From PLanc-01 sp034678485 (GTDB lineage Bacteria; Planctomycetota; Phycisphaerae; Sedimentisphaerales; Anaerobacaceae), in assembly GCA_034678485.1 (NCBI GenBank), contig JAXDBU010000187.1:1-64000 (forward strand): a DNA stretch of 64,000 nucleotides, in the 5' to 3' direction. Position 1 is the first letter of the stretch; every line of letters begins with the position of its first letter. This document shows positions 42,268 through 52,300 of this stretch, in pieces. The position numbers and the translations under genes are program-made. Under the pieces are notes generated by a model. That model was not told the origin of the DNA, did not search any database, and was given only the letters and a program-made list of their open reading frames with translations.

Positions 42268-44448
42268 CTACACGGGTCTTGACGTGAACACGCCATCCGT
42301 GGCCAGTGTCTTCAGCACTATGAGAGTGACATCGTCCTCGCGGGGGGCCGAACCGACGAAGTCTCTCACAGCCTGCAGGATCGTCTGACAGATTTCTTCA
42401 GCAGACCCATGGGCTGTGCGCAGGATCTCGTATAGTCGCTCCTTGCCGAAGAGGTTTCCGCCGGCGTCGTGTGCCTCCCAGATGCCATCCGTGCCCACGA
42501 CAACCACATCCCCAGTTTTCAGAAGGACAGGACCAGCCTGTTCGAACGTCGCCTCCTCGAACATTCCCATGAGCATACCGGTGTTGGGCAGTTCCTCGAT
42601 CGTGCCACTGTCCGCGTGATACCATAGGGCCGGATCGTGCCCGCCGGATACCCAGGTCAACGAGCAGTCCTGGTCGCCGACAACTCCGTAGAACAGCGTG
42701 AGGAACTTGTCGTCACCGGTGTCCCGAACCAGGTCACGATTGGTCTTATCAAAAAGCCCCACCAGATCTGTGCCGTAGTGCCGAGTGTTTGCCCTGAGCG
42801 AACTCCTCGCGGCGGTCATGAGCAGAGCGGCGCCGATCCCGTGTCCGGAGACGTCGCCGAGGACAATGCCGACTTTGCCCGGTCCCAGGTCGGCTGTGTC
42901 GATGAAATCGTAATAATCCCCTCCGGTTTCGTCGCAATACAGGCACTGGCCTGCGAGTTCGAAGTGCTTCAGACGCGGGGCTTGCCCGGGTAGAAGGCTC
43001 TGCTGTATCGCTCCGGCCAGTTCGAGCGACTTCTTCATCTTCTCCCGGTCTCTCAGCTTGGGTCCGACCTCGTTGAATACCGCGCCCAGCCGCGTCAATT
43101 CATCGCCCGTCGCGATGTGCACGTGGGCGGAGTAGTCTCCCTCCGCCAATCTCGCGCCCGCCTGTGCCAAATCGCTGATCGGACGAGTCAGAGACCTGGC
43201 GCGAACGGCCGCGAGGAATGCCGTCGTCACGATGGCGAGCAGAACCACAACGCCGGCGCCACGCAGCCAGAAGACGCTCTCCTGGAGCAGTACACGCGAA
43301 GTGGCGGTTGCCGGCTCAATCACCGCGTCGTATGGCACGATCAACAAAGGGATGATTCGCTCCACTCCGGGACTGCCGTAGACCCACAGACACGAACGTC
43401 CCCGGTAATCCATCTGCCGGGTACCGGCCCTCCCGGCCTGAAGGTCAGCGGTCATCATTCGGAATTGAGGCCCCTCTGTCGACGGGAGTTCTTCATACTG
43501 GATCGGTTGCCGCCAGTCGCTGCCGGGATTGGTGTAGCGACTCTGCAGCACCACGATGACTCTCGGTTCGCAAGGATCGGACCGTGGATCGACTGCCACC
43601 AGCATTCTCTCGGTGCCGACAGTCCATCTTTCTGGCAATCTGATGTCGGCGAGGATGTTCGGAATGGTTCGGTCAATCGCCGTTACGCCCACAAACGATC
43701 CATCCGGGCGACGAAGCGGAGCGGCAATCGTGATGATCCTTCTTCCTGTGAGGGCGTCGACGAGGGGCCCCACGCGAACGACATTGTTGGCCGCTTGCGC
43801 CCGGAGATACCAAGGTCGCTGCCTGGAGTCGTAGGTCTGTGGGGGACGCTGCCCCTCGGACGCGGGATAGCTCATGTGCAACCCGCTCTCCAGGCTTGTG
43901 TACTGCCACAGGATCCCTGCTGGTCCCAGACGATGAATCTCCTCATAGACGGCGGCCATGTCATGCAGCCGTTTCATGTCCGTGGTGACGGCGCTCTCGC
44001 GGACACCCTCAGCGAGAAAGAGAGTCTGGCGACCGTAGTCCGTGCGCCGCTGCCCGGCATCCTCCGTCCCGCCTACGGCGGACCGTTCGCTCTCTACCTT
44101 GAACGGAGGATCCTCATACGCGCCGGAGTCACGATCTGTGGTCTCGTCATCCGAAGTGCGATCATCCGGCTCGTGGAACAGCCGAAGCTCCGCTTCGCGA
44201 GCTTGACGCCGGACCAGAGCATCCATAAGCTGAGCTTCTCGAGCGAAGATCGCATTGGAACTCTCAAGCAGTTGCTGCAATTGCAGTTCGGCATTCGACA
44301 CGAGCGTCGCCCGTATCCTGTCGGTCAATCGCAGGCGCGCCACCCTGATAGTGATCTGATGAAATGTCGAGACGGCAAGCAAGGGCGTCAATGTCATGCC
44401 CAGAAGCAACAGCAGGAGTCTCCTGCGTATCGTCATATCAGCGTCCAT
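42268..44448 (-). CDS. SpoIIE/PP2C phosphatase with Cache-like sensor and HAMP, ~726 aa
   Basis: I chose ATG 44448, with a GTG at 44454 and an ATG at 44436 as alternatives. One membrane segment ('LLLLLLGMTLTPLLAVS') precedes a Cache-like periplasmic sensor region (~35-385, 'SRQRPWYLRAQAANNVVRVGPLVDALTGRRIITIAAPL'). A second membrane segment and a HAMP domain (~415-470) follow, then a PP2C-type SpoIIE phosphatase (~490-720) with 'GDYYDFIDTADLGPGKVGIVLGDVSGHGIGAALLM', 'TDGIWEA' and 'REDDVTLIVL', the metal-binding acids. It should dephosphorylate a STAS anti-sigma antagonist; the next gene upstream is one. No anti-sigma kinase is close, so that partner must be elsewhere. Confidence 0.92.
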   Translation of the reverse strand: MDADMTIRRRLLLLLLGMTLTPLLAVSTFHQITIRVARLRLTDRIRATLVSNAELQLQQLLESSNAIFAREAQLMDALVRRQAREAELRLFHEPDDRTSDDETTDRDSGAYEDPPFKVESERSAVGGTEDAGQRRTDYGRQTLFLAEGVRESAVTTDMKRLHDMAAVYEEIHRLGPAGILWQYTSLESGLHMSYPASEGQRPPQTYDSRQRPWYLRAQAANNVVRVGPLVDALTGRRIITIAAPLRRPDGSFVGVTAIDRTIPNILADIRLPERWTVGTERMLVAVDPRSDPCEPRVIVVLQSRYTNPGSDWRQPIQYEELPSTEGPQFRMMTADLQAGRAGTRQMDYRGRSCLWVYGSPGVERIIPLLIVPYDAVIEPATATSRVLLQESVFWLRGAGVVVLLAIVTTAFLAAVRARSLTRPISDLAQAGARLAEGDYSAHVHIATGDELTRLGAVFNEVGPKLRDREKMKKSLELAGAIQQSLLPGQAPRLKHFELAGQCLYCDETGGDYYDFIDTADLGPGKVGIVLGDVSGHGIGAALLMTAARSSLRANTRHYGTDLVGLFDKTNRDLVRDTGDDKFLTLFYGVVGDQDCSLTWVSGGHDPALWYHADSGTIEELPNTGMLMGMFEEATFEQAGPVLLKTGDVVVVGTDGIWEAHDAGGNLFGKERLYEILRTAHGSAEEICQTILQAVRDFVGSAPREDDVTLIVLKTLATDGVFTSRPV

Positions 44449-44478
44449 TCCCACCGAGACAGGATTGCCCCTGCGGCA

Positions 44479-44859
44479 TCATTCCTCCTCCTGGCCGGTC
44501 ATCCGACGCTGGATTGTGCCCAGGTATTCGTCGAGTTCGGCCCTGCTCTGAAAGACCTGCAGCATCGGAAGCACGCGAATGATCTCGAAGACCCTTTGAA
44601 CCTGGGGCTGCATACCGATCATGGCCAAATCGGCCTGCCTCCTGGCCAAAGAGGTCTTGGCTTTCATGATGGTCCCGACACCCGCGCTCGTGATGAAATC
44701 GACGCCTGCCATGTCGAGAACCAGTGTGCGAATCGGCTCGGTCAAGGCCCTCCCAACCTCGCTGTCCAGCAATGCGCAGGTCTCGCCATCGAGCGGTCCT
44801 CGCAACGTGAGAGTAATGGAGCCAGCCTCCATCTGCTTTGTTCTGATTGTCAGTTTCAT
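44479..44859 (-). CDS. STAS-domain anti-sigma factor antagonist, 126 aa
   Basis: I chose ATG 44859, preceded by AAGGA seven bases away, rather than the longer frame. The protein fits the STAS fold ('GSITLTLRGPLDGETCALLDSEV', 'LVLDMAGVDFITSAGVGTIMKA', 'AMIGMQPQVQRVFEII'). The Ser in 'FITSAGVG' is the likely phosphorylation site. It is 30 bases upstream of the SpoIIE phosphatase gene and would be its substrate in a partner-switching pathway. Confidence 0.88.
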   Translation of the reverse strand: MKLTIRTKQMEAGSITLTLRGPLDGETCALLDSEVGRALTEPIRTLVLDMAGVDFITSAGVGTIMKAKTSLARRQADLAMIGMQPQVQRVFEIIRVLPMLQVFQSRAELDEYLGTIQRRMTGQEEE

Positions 44860-45103
44860 AGCGATCCTTTCCAACACGTATCCAGATTCCGACGCGTGAC
44901 ACGCCTCCCTTTCGTTAGGGTACTCTTCATCCCCGGAATCGTCAATATGAACGAGGAAATACTCCCGGCATTGTGCGATGTTTCGCTGGAATTCCCAAGA
45001 CCGTGCGTATACCATCATGGGCATCGTCGAGGACAAAGTGTGTTGTCGCCAATCGAATCATGACCGCACAATTACTATGGAGTGATACATTCGGAGACCA
45101 CCT

Positions 45104-46570
45104 ATGTGTACGCATTGTACTCGGCGGGACCTGATTGGAGCAGGTGCTGTGGGAGGGATGGCGCTGGCGGCGGGTCGCTGGGCGGTCGCGAGCAATGTGT
45201 CAAGCCCCCCACCGGCCCGCGACGCAAAGGTCCGGATCTGCGTGATCATTGCAGGTGAGCCGGCGGGCAGAAGCTGGGGTCTTTCCGAAGCGGAGCTCGG
45301 GCCCGTCATGAAGCGTCTGGCTGAGGCTCAGAAGAACCTGGGCAACGTGGAATTCGTCGTCGGCCGGGCGAGCACTGCGGAACAGACCGTCCAATTGTTG
45401 GATAGGGCAGGGCCGGATGCTCCCGTACTGGCAATCAGCGCCGACATCTTCGGCTTGAGCAATTTCCACAGCGACAATGCGGTGATGCCCACGGTCTTCA
45501 AAGCGGCGCGGCCGGCGGCCGTCTTTCATCTTCCGATCATCGGCGGGCACGACTGGTGCTTGGTGAACCCATGGCGCGAGGAGGGACACCGAATCACTCT
45601 GTTCAACAGCAGCAACTGCGACGAGTTGGAACGAGCCGCGTCGTTACTCCGGGTCATCCCGCTGTTGCGACGGAGCCGCGTACTCGTCTCTGGCCCATTC
45701 AAGGGCACCCCCGAGTCCTTCACGCCCGACAAGGTGAGACAGCGGCTGGGGGTGGAGATGGTGGCCATTGCCGACGGACGGTATGATGAGGTTATGGCCG
45801 GTGTGGATGAGCGTATCGCCGGGACACGGGCCCAGCAGTGGCTTGACCAGGCAGAGGGCGTTGTCGAGCCAAATCGGGAAGATGTCCTTAGAGCCGCACG
45901 GGCCAGCCTGACCTTGGACCAACTCATCGCAGAGAACGATGCTGATGGTCTGTGTGTGGGAACGTGCATGGGCTGGTTGTCGCGAGGGTTCCCTTGTTTG
46001 GGCTTTTCGCGTTTGAACGATCGAGGCATCCCCGCGGCCTGCGACGGGGACATGGACTGCCTGCTGACCATGCTGATCTTCCGGCACGCGCTCAACCGGG
46101 CTGGTTTTCTGGGCAACGCCGGTGGTGTCGACACCGCCAAGAACGCCTTTCATCTTTCCCACTGCTCAGCCCCACTGAAGATGGAGGGTCCCACCGGCTC
46201 GAATGCGCCTTATCTGCTGCGTCGGCACGCCGAGGTCCGCGGCGGCGCAGTGACCGAAGTCCACTATCGCATCGGGCAGAAGGTTACCTTCACCAAACTG
46301 ATCCATCTCGAAACTCTGTTGGTGTTCACCGGAACGATCATCGAGGTCCCCAGAGTCCCCGAGGGTGAGGAACGAGGCTGCCGGACGGAACTCGTGGCCG
46401 AGGTGGACGACGCCGATAGACTGGTGACCAATTGGGGTGGCGGTGCGCTTGGCGCCAGCGCCAAGGATTACTATGCCTCTTTACACCGCGTCGCCTATTA
46501 TGGTGATCACACACAGAGCATCCGCCACCTGGCCCATCTGATGGGTTTGAAGGTTGTGCAGGAAGGTTGA
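45104..46570 (+). CDS. Tat-exported protein related to L-fucose/L-arabinose isomerase fold, 488 aa
   Basis: The N-terminus 'RRDLIGAGAVGGMALAAGRW' has the twin-arginine and hydrophobic stretch of a Tat signal, so the folded protein is exported. The mature part contains 'RICVIIAGEP', 'NDADGLCVGTCMGWL', 'IPAACDGDMDCLLTMLIFRHAL' and a C-terminal beta domain ('TKLIHLETLLVFTGTII'). These match the fucose-isomerase-like fold of sugar isomerases, where 'ACEGD' carries a metal-binding Glu; here the residue is Asp ('ACDGDMD'). Isomerases are normally cytoplasmic, so catalysis is uncertain. Divergent from the STAS gene. Confidence 0.6.
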   Translation: MCTHCTRRDLIGAGAVGGMALAAGRWAVASNVSSPPPARDAKVRICVIIAGEPAGRSWGLSEAELGPVMKRLAEAQKNLGNVEFVVGRASTAEQTVQLLDRAGPDAPVLAISADIFGLSNFHSDNAVMPTVFKAARPAAVFHLPIIGGHDWCLVNPWREEGHRITLFNSSNCDELERAASLLRVIPLLRRSRVLVSGPFKGTPESFTPDKVRQRLGVEMVAIADGRYDEVMAGVDERIAGTRAQQWLDQAEGVVEPNREDVLRAARASLTLDQLIAENDADGLCVGTCMGWLSRGFPCLGFSRLNDRGIPAACDGDMDCLLTMLIFRHALNRAGFLGNAGGVDTAKNAFHLSHCSAPLKMEGPTGSNAPYLLRRHAEVRGGAVTEVHYRIGQKVTFTKLIHLETLLVFTGTIIEVPRVPEGEERGCRTELVAEVDDADRLVTNWGGGALGASAKDYYASLHRVAYYGDHTQSIRHLAHLMGLKVVQEG

Positions 46571-46736
46571 CCTTCGCCCTCCGTGTTCGATCTCCATACG
46601 AAGAAGGGTCAAACCAGGCTTGCATTCCCTCTGCGGTTCCACTCCACGTATGGATCTCAGTGTCATCGCGTCGGACTGGCCCGCGATGAATCCGGATCGG
46701 CGTCTGTACCCTATGACATCTGTCGTAGGCAGTGCC

Positions 46737-47579
46737 TCACCGCGAGGCCCCTGCCTCTGGCCCACCTTCGACGCCCGTGGCCTGCATGTCCTGATCCAAG
46801 TACTGCTGCACACGAAGCAGGGGCGTTTGCTCGATCTGAATCAAGCCGCAGCGGGGCTGGTCCAGATCCAGAATGGTGTACACCGTACCCCCCACAAGGA
46901 GCGTCAGCATCACCGCCGCCAGGAGACCCCGGTGTTGGCCTAACCCGCCGGAGTAGCCAACTGCCGTAACTGCCGTGGCTGCAGCCCCAAGGAGCAGTAG
47001 GAGGACGATATCGGGGACCCTGCTCTCGTATGCATTAATCCGCTTTTGATGAACGGCCATGGCCGTGCTGAGCAGGGGCACAAGCCCCTCTACGCCGTTG
47101 GCTGCGTGCTCGCTCTGGACTTCTGCGCGGACCAACTCGCACATCTGGTTGTACAGAGCCTGGCCTTGTGCAGTCCGGCTGGCCAGCTCATCGTTGATTA
47201 CCCTGGCATTCAGAGTCGCCACATCCGCGCGCAGATTGACATACTGTCGCAAGAGCTGACGGAATTCGCGGCCGCGTGGCTCTGGGAAAAACCGACTCCG
47301 TAATTCCATCGCGGTCAGCACGTTGGCGTCCTCCTGGACCAGTTGCCGCCGCGCCTCGTAGCGCAGGTTGGACATGTTGAAAGTGAACCCGAGAAGCAGC
47401 GCGAGAAGCCCCAGCATCGATGTCTGCACCGCGCTGAAATGTACGCGACCGGTATCGCCCGTCCGCGAATGCCTCCGTTGCCCTATTCGATAACCGATTT
47501 CCGCCAGCACGAGCATAGCGATGATCATTGCCACAGTGATAACCCACGAGTCTTGTTGGTGAAGCCAACTCAGTTTCAT
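46737..47579 (-). CDS. Bestrophin-like/DUF4239-type membrane protein, 280 aa
   Basis: Membrane segments are at ~13-32 ('WVITVAMIIAMLVLAEIGY'), ~48-66 ('VQTSMLGLLALLLGFTFNMS') and two near residues ~195-250. 'SMLGLLALLLGFTFNM' followed by 'RRQLVQEDANVLT' matches the protein at 39021, so both belong to the same family. It lies alone on the minus strand between the Tat-exported protein and the insertion sequence. Confidence 0.8.
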   Translation of the reverse strand: MKLSWLHQQDSWVITVAMIIAMLVLAEIGYRIGQRRHSRTGDTGRVHFSAVQTSMLGLLALLLGFTFNMSNLRYEARRQLVQEDANVLTAMELRSRFFPEPRGREFRQLLRQYVNLRADVATLNARVINDELASRTAQGQALYNQMCELVRAEVQSEHAANGVEGLVPLLSTAMAVHQKRINAYESRVPDIVLLLLLGAAATAVTAVGYSGGLGQHRGLLAAVMLTLLVGGTVYTILDLDQPRCGLIQIEQTPLLRVQQYLDQDMQATGVEGGPEAGASR

Positions 47580-47807
47580 CTCAAATCCATCTCCGTGGCT
47601 GCCGCGGACACGTCCCTCTGGGACACCGCCAGAAGCTCTGGGCGACGTACGACTGCCTGCATTCGACCATTCTTCTGTCGACGCAATGGTATCCGAGAAC
47701 GCAGCGGCGTGTCAACAAGCTCACCACGGGGCAGTCCGCAACAGTTGTGGACTTAGGCGAGCCATCAAGTGGAAGGTCGGGGGCGCAATGAGTGTTTGCG
47801 GACCATG

Positions 47808-47833
47808 TGTACCTGTCAAGCACGAGTGGGACC
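47808..47833 (+). repeat. Left terminal inverted repeat of the insertion sequence
   Basis: TGTACCTGTCAAGC then ACGA then GTGGGACC. It matches the inverted right ends at 49214-49239 (22 of 26 positions) and 49243-49268. Confidence 0.75.
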
Positions 47834-48016
47834 GCCCGGAGCCGTCGTGATTGGCCTCAGAGCGCCTTCAGGAAAGGGCATGGGTGGGACCGGGGTCAGG
47901 ATGCCGACGTATCGCCCCGTGCTGGGGTGGGAGAAAGGACAGAATCCCGGTCTGCAACTCACGCATAGGTAGACTCTGGCCTTGTCGAGAAGTCAGGGGC
48001 GATGCAGGAGCCTGGA

Positions 48017-49076
48017 CTACGCTGCGTTCTTCAGGCGATAGGCGGTGAACCGTGTTTCGGGGAAGACGTGGCGTTCGATCTTGGGGGGCACGGTCTTCGC
48101 TCTTCGGTCTGGTGTCTCGGGCTTGCGGCTGTAATACAGGTCATCCGGCCGGAAACCTTCCAGAGTCATATGCGGGCGCCAGGTGTTGTACCACTTCTCA
48201 CATTCGCTACCCAGGGATGTGAGGTAGTCGAAGCCTTTGATGAGCGGAACGCATCGCAGCCACTCATACTTGAGGGTCTTGATGACGCGTTCGGTGACGG
48301 CGATGGACCCGTGTTTGCCCACGGCTCCCAAACGAGGCTTGATGTTCCATTGTCTCAGCAACCCGGCAAAGACGGCGCCGATGAAGACACTGGCCTGATC
48401 GGAGATGATGTGCTTCGGCGCGCCGTGCTTTCGCAGAGCTTGCTCCAGAGCCTCGACGATCCAGCCGGCATTGGGACCTTCCAGCGGAGCGACGCACACG
48501 ACCTTGCGGGAAAAATGGTCAATCGCCACCAGGACCTCAATGGGCCACAGGCCCCAGCATCGGACCTTCGTGGTGTCGATAGACCAGACGTGATTGGGAT
48601 ACCAGGCAGGAATGGAGCGGGATTCTGGCTTTTCCTGTGGTTTCTCACGGGTGGCCGCTGGGGTTGTGGGAGTGTTTCGAGGCTTGGGCCGCTGCAAGAT
48701 GTTTCGCACGGTCGAGGCTGACAAGAAGATGCCCAGCAGCTTCAGTTGATTGGCAACGCGGATGCGTCCCCAACTGAGGTTGGCCTTGGTGATCTCTCAG
48801 ACGAGGGAGGCGATCTCCGCCGGTGTCTTGTTCGTTGGTGTATCGTGGATTCTGGCCCTTTCTTTGGAGGTGTTTCTGCAGGATCGAGAGCTGCATTTCG
48901 AGTTGGCAGACCCGATCCTTGAGGGAGAGGATCTCCTTGGTTCTGGCGTCAGCATCCTTGGCGGCCAAGCGTTTGATGCTACACTGACGCACGCGTCCCG
49001 AGAAGCGTGCCGCGAGCAGGGCGGCCCTGACCAGGAGGGAAACGGCTGCATTGAGGATTTCGAGGTTGTCTGCCAT
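48017..49076 (-). pseudogene. Transposase gene with frameshift/deletion and in-frame TGA
   Basis: Reading from ATG 49076, 'MADNLEILNAAVSLLVRAAL' and 'EILSLKDRVCQLEMQLSIL' give the coiled N-terminus. Right after 'NPRYTN' the frame breaks: the expected helix-turn-helix section is missing, and homology resumes in a second frame with 'NKTPAEIASLV', a TGA (where relatives have Trp), and 'EITKANLSWGRIRVANQL'. The remaining 48017-48724 part holds an intact-looking rve integrase core with the catalytic acids in 'WSIDTTKV', 'IISDQASVF' and 'VTERVIKTLKYEW'. The C-terminal fragment could still be translated from an internal start, but a working transposase is unlikely. Confidence 0.8.
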
Positions 49077-49213
49077 GGTGCCTTTCCGAGGTTGGGGGAG
49101 CGATCCAAGCCAAATCGGAGGGCCTACGGTAGCCTGGAAGGGGCCAAAATGCCAGCGTGGAGTTCGCGACCGCAAGTATCTTTTATCCAAGGAGATAGGG
49201 CGGCGTCCAGAGT

Positions 49214-49268
49214 GGTCCCATTGGCGCTTGACAGGTACAGGTGGTCCCACCGCCCCTTGACAGGTACA
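49214..49268 (+). repeat. Doubled right terminal inverted repeat
   Basis: Two 26-bp copies, GGTCCC(A) to CTTGACAGGTACA, stand head to tail at 49214-49239 and 49243-49268, with 3 bases between. The second copy differs in the middle from the first and from the left end, so it is not an exact recent duplication. It may be the remains of an earlier copy of the same insertion sequence. Confidence 0.7.
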
Positions 49269-49303
49269 AGGCGCTCTGCTCCGCGGTTGTGTTGCCATCA
49301 TCC

Positions 49304-52300
49304 CTATCGCTCCGCGCGGCGCGGGCCCGTTTGGGCCATTTGCCGCAGCCGAGCGGCATGCTCGTACTGCCCCTGGCGTTCAAACGCGGGAGCAAGATCG
49401 TTCGCATAACCAGGCTGCTGCTCCACGGCTCTGCGGGCTAGGACCCAGGCCAGCGGTGCAAGCCGCTGGTAGAGCGCCGGATGGAGAAGGATATCCTGGG
49501 CCGCGTGGACATAGCGGCTGGGTTGCTCCAAAGGCGTGTGGTCCAGTTCTTGCAGGTAATCGGCCGCCTGGGGATGTCCGATCCACAAGGCCGCGGTGGC
49601 TCGTGCCCAGTGACTGACAAACGCATCCGGAGCAGCTTCCAAGTCCCGCGTGTACGTGACAATGCACTCCTGGCAGTGCTGCTGAAAGGTTTGGACGGGT
49701 TTCAACGATTCTGCGGTCGAGAGGTTCGGATCAAGATCCGCGATCCAAGCCTCTCCAAACATCGGGCTCAGACGAATGAGCAATCGTTTTCGATCACACG
49801 ACCAGGAAGCGCCACCAAAGTGTCCGGGGAGCAGCTTCACCGCCTCCTTCTTTGTTCGGTCGTAGATCCACAGGCCCGTGTGGTCCCGAATTCCGTTCAG
49901 ACTTCCCAGGCTGAGTTCGCAGCCGTCGGGTGACCAGGAGCTAATCCGGGCTTCCAGGGGCACCGGCCACTCGGCGACGCAGGCCTGCGGCGCCACCTCT
50001 TGGATTCGCAGGACAGTGCCTTCCATGTTCGCCAGATAGGAGCCATCGGGCGACACGAGAGGATTGTCTGCGGTACTGGCGCAGACTGCCACAGGTTGCA
50101 CCTGTAGATTATCGACCGAGATGGAGTAAATCGCTTGATCGCTATAGGAGCGGTAATACAGCCGCCGACCGTCCGAGCTCCACCCACAATCGTGCGCGCG
50201 ACGCGCCACGCACCGGGGCGCACTGCCATCGGCGTTCATTACCCAGAGTTCCTCGTACCGTTCCTCGCTGTCACTTCCACTCCGGATTCCGCCCGCAGTC
50301 AGTTCGGAAACGCGGAGGGCCGGCACGTCGCGAACGAAACTGATATGACGGCCGTCGGGTGACCAACTCGGGTCTTTGCCCGGAGCGACCAGCAGGCTCC
50401 TCGCCCGTGTCTGGACGTCATAGACGGCGATGCCGATGCAGCCTGGAAATCCCTGGGCGTAGACTATCTGCGTGCCATCGGGCGACCAGCAGAGACCGAA
50501 GCACTGGGTAAACAGTCGGCGGGCCTTGGCAAAAAGACTACGGTACATTTCCTCCGTCTCGAGCACGTAGAAGAAGGCGGGCCCCTCAGGCGGCCGGTCT
50601 GGCGGGTGCCACCGGCCCCCTGCCGCGAGGGTGTCGAAGACGTACTTCATGGTCCGCCTGCGGACCAGGTCGGCAGTGTTGCCCGGGAGTCCCATGAGGC
50701 GTTGCATCAGCACACTGGCCTCTTCATACCGGCCCAAGGCCATCAAGGCACAGAAGACCTGAGCGTTCAGCTCCACCGCGTTGGGCACTTGCTTCAGACA
50801 CTCCTGAGCGTCGGCCAGGACCCGCTCATATTGGCCCATCTGCCACAAGGCCTCAACACGGCGACCGTACAGGTCCTCATACTGGGGGTCTCTCGCCCGC
50901 ATCAGTGCAAAGGCGCGGTCATACTCCGCCACCGCCTCGGGATAACGGCCTACGTGGTGACAGGCGAGTGCGTGCAAGCAATAGGCCTGTGGGTCGCGCT
51001 GGTCTACCAGTGTCATGGCGAAAGCATCGTGCTCCATCGCTTCGTATTCCCCCAGGGCGTAGTAGAGGAAGGCTCGCAGCCGACGCGATTCGTAATGCCC
51101 GCGGTCCAATTCCAAGGCCCTGTCGAGGAGGGCAAGCTGCTCTTTTGCCGTCACAGCCGCCATGGCCTGCAAGAAGTGTGCTTCGGCCGTCTCCGGCAGC
51201 AGGGCTGCGGCTTGGCGGCGGTGTTCCTTGATCTCCTGGAGGTTCTCGGCTGTGAGCGCCCGGCTCTTCCAGAGAAGACACGCCCAGAGCGCGTGGGCTG
51301 CCCCGGCAATCTCCGGGCGTTCGGCCACCAGTTGCTCCAGCAGAGTCGTGGCTTCATCCGGTAAGTGCCCCTCGACCAGAAGGCTGGCGTACAGAAGTTG
51401 TGCTTCGGGATCGACGCATCCACGCTGGAGGATGGATTGGACCGTTCTGAGGGCCGCGGGATGGTCTCCCTCTGCGTACTGCCCGCGGGCTTGGGACAGA
51501 AGATCCCGATACCGAAGATCCTCTGCCTCTCTCAATTGAAGCCGGGCTCGGTTCCACAAAGACAGGATGCCCCCTGCCGTAGCGGCTATGACGACCAGCA
51601 CCAGGGCGGCAAAAACCTGGGAACGGTGTCGACGGAGGAACTTGGCGAGACGGTACGCTGTCCCAGGACCGCGCGCCACGACCGGCTCGTGCTCCAGGTG
51701 ACGGCGAATGTCCTCTGCCAGACCGTTGACCGTGTTATACCGGTGGGCACGGTCCTTCTCGAGCGTCTTCATCACGATCCAATCCAAGTCGCCCCGCAGG
51801 GCCTTGCGGAGCAGATCCGGAGTCGAACGACGCCGCTGGGCCATGTCGCCTAGGATCTCTCCCAGCGTGCCGAGCTTCGTCGAAGGCTTGATGGGCACTT
51901 GTTCCTGGATCACTCGCTGCATTGCACTGTAACCGGCCCTCCGCAGTTTCGCCTGATCGAACGGCGTAGTTCCCGTGAGCAGTTCATAGAGCAGCACACC
52001 CAACGAGTAGACATCCGAGCGAGTGTCAATGTCGACTTCGCTCTGGTCGACCTGCTCCGGGCTCATATAGACCGGGGTGCCGACCAGGTGACCGTAACCG
52101 GTAGAGAAGGTTTCTTCCGTCAGCCGCTGGTCCGTAGCCTTCGCGATGCCGAAGTCGATAATCTTGGGCACCGGGCCACCGTCCACGAGTGTCACCAGCA
52201 CATTGGAGGGCTTGAGATCCCGGTGGATGATGCCTTTCTGGTGGGCGTGTTGCACGGCGTGGCAGACCTGGATGAACAGGCCCAATCGGTCCTTGATGCT

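Larger units (their letters stand above)
47808..49268 (-). mobile_element. Decayed insertion sequence (integrase-core transposase) with terminal inverted repeats
   Basis: The left end is TGTACCTGTCAAG... ending GTGGGACC (47808-47833, 26 bp). The right end, read inverted, is the same with a few differences at 49214-49239, and a second copy lies directly outside it at 49243-49268. The element is ~1.43 kb to the inner end. It contains one broken transposase gene (48017-49076) and ~180 non-coding bases on the left. The right end is 36 bases past the stop of the kinase gene. No target-site duplication was identified. Family is IS481/IS3-like by the transposase core. Confidence 0.75.
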
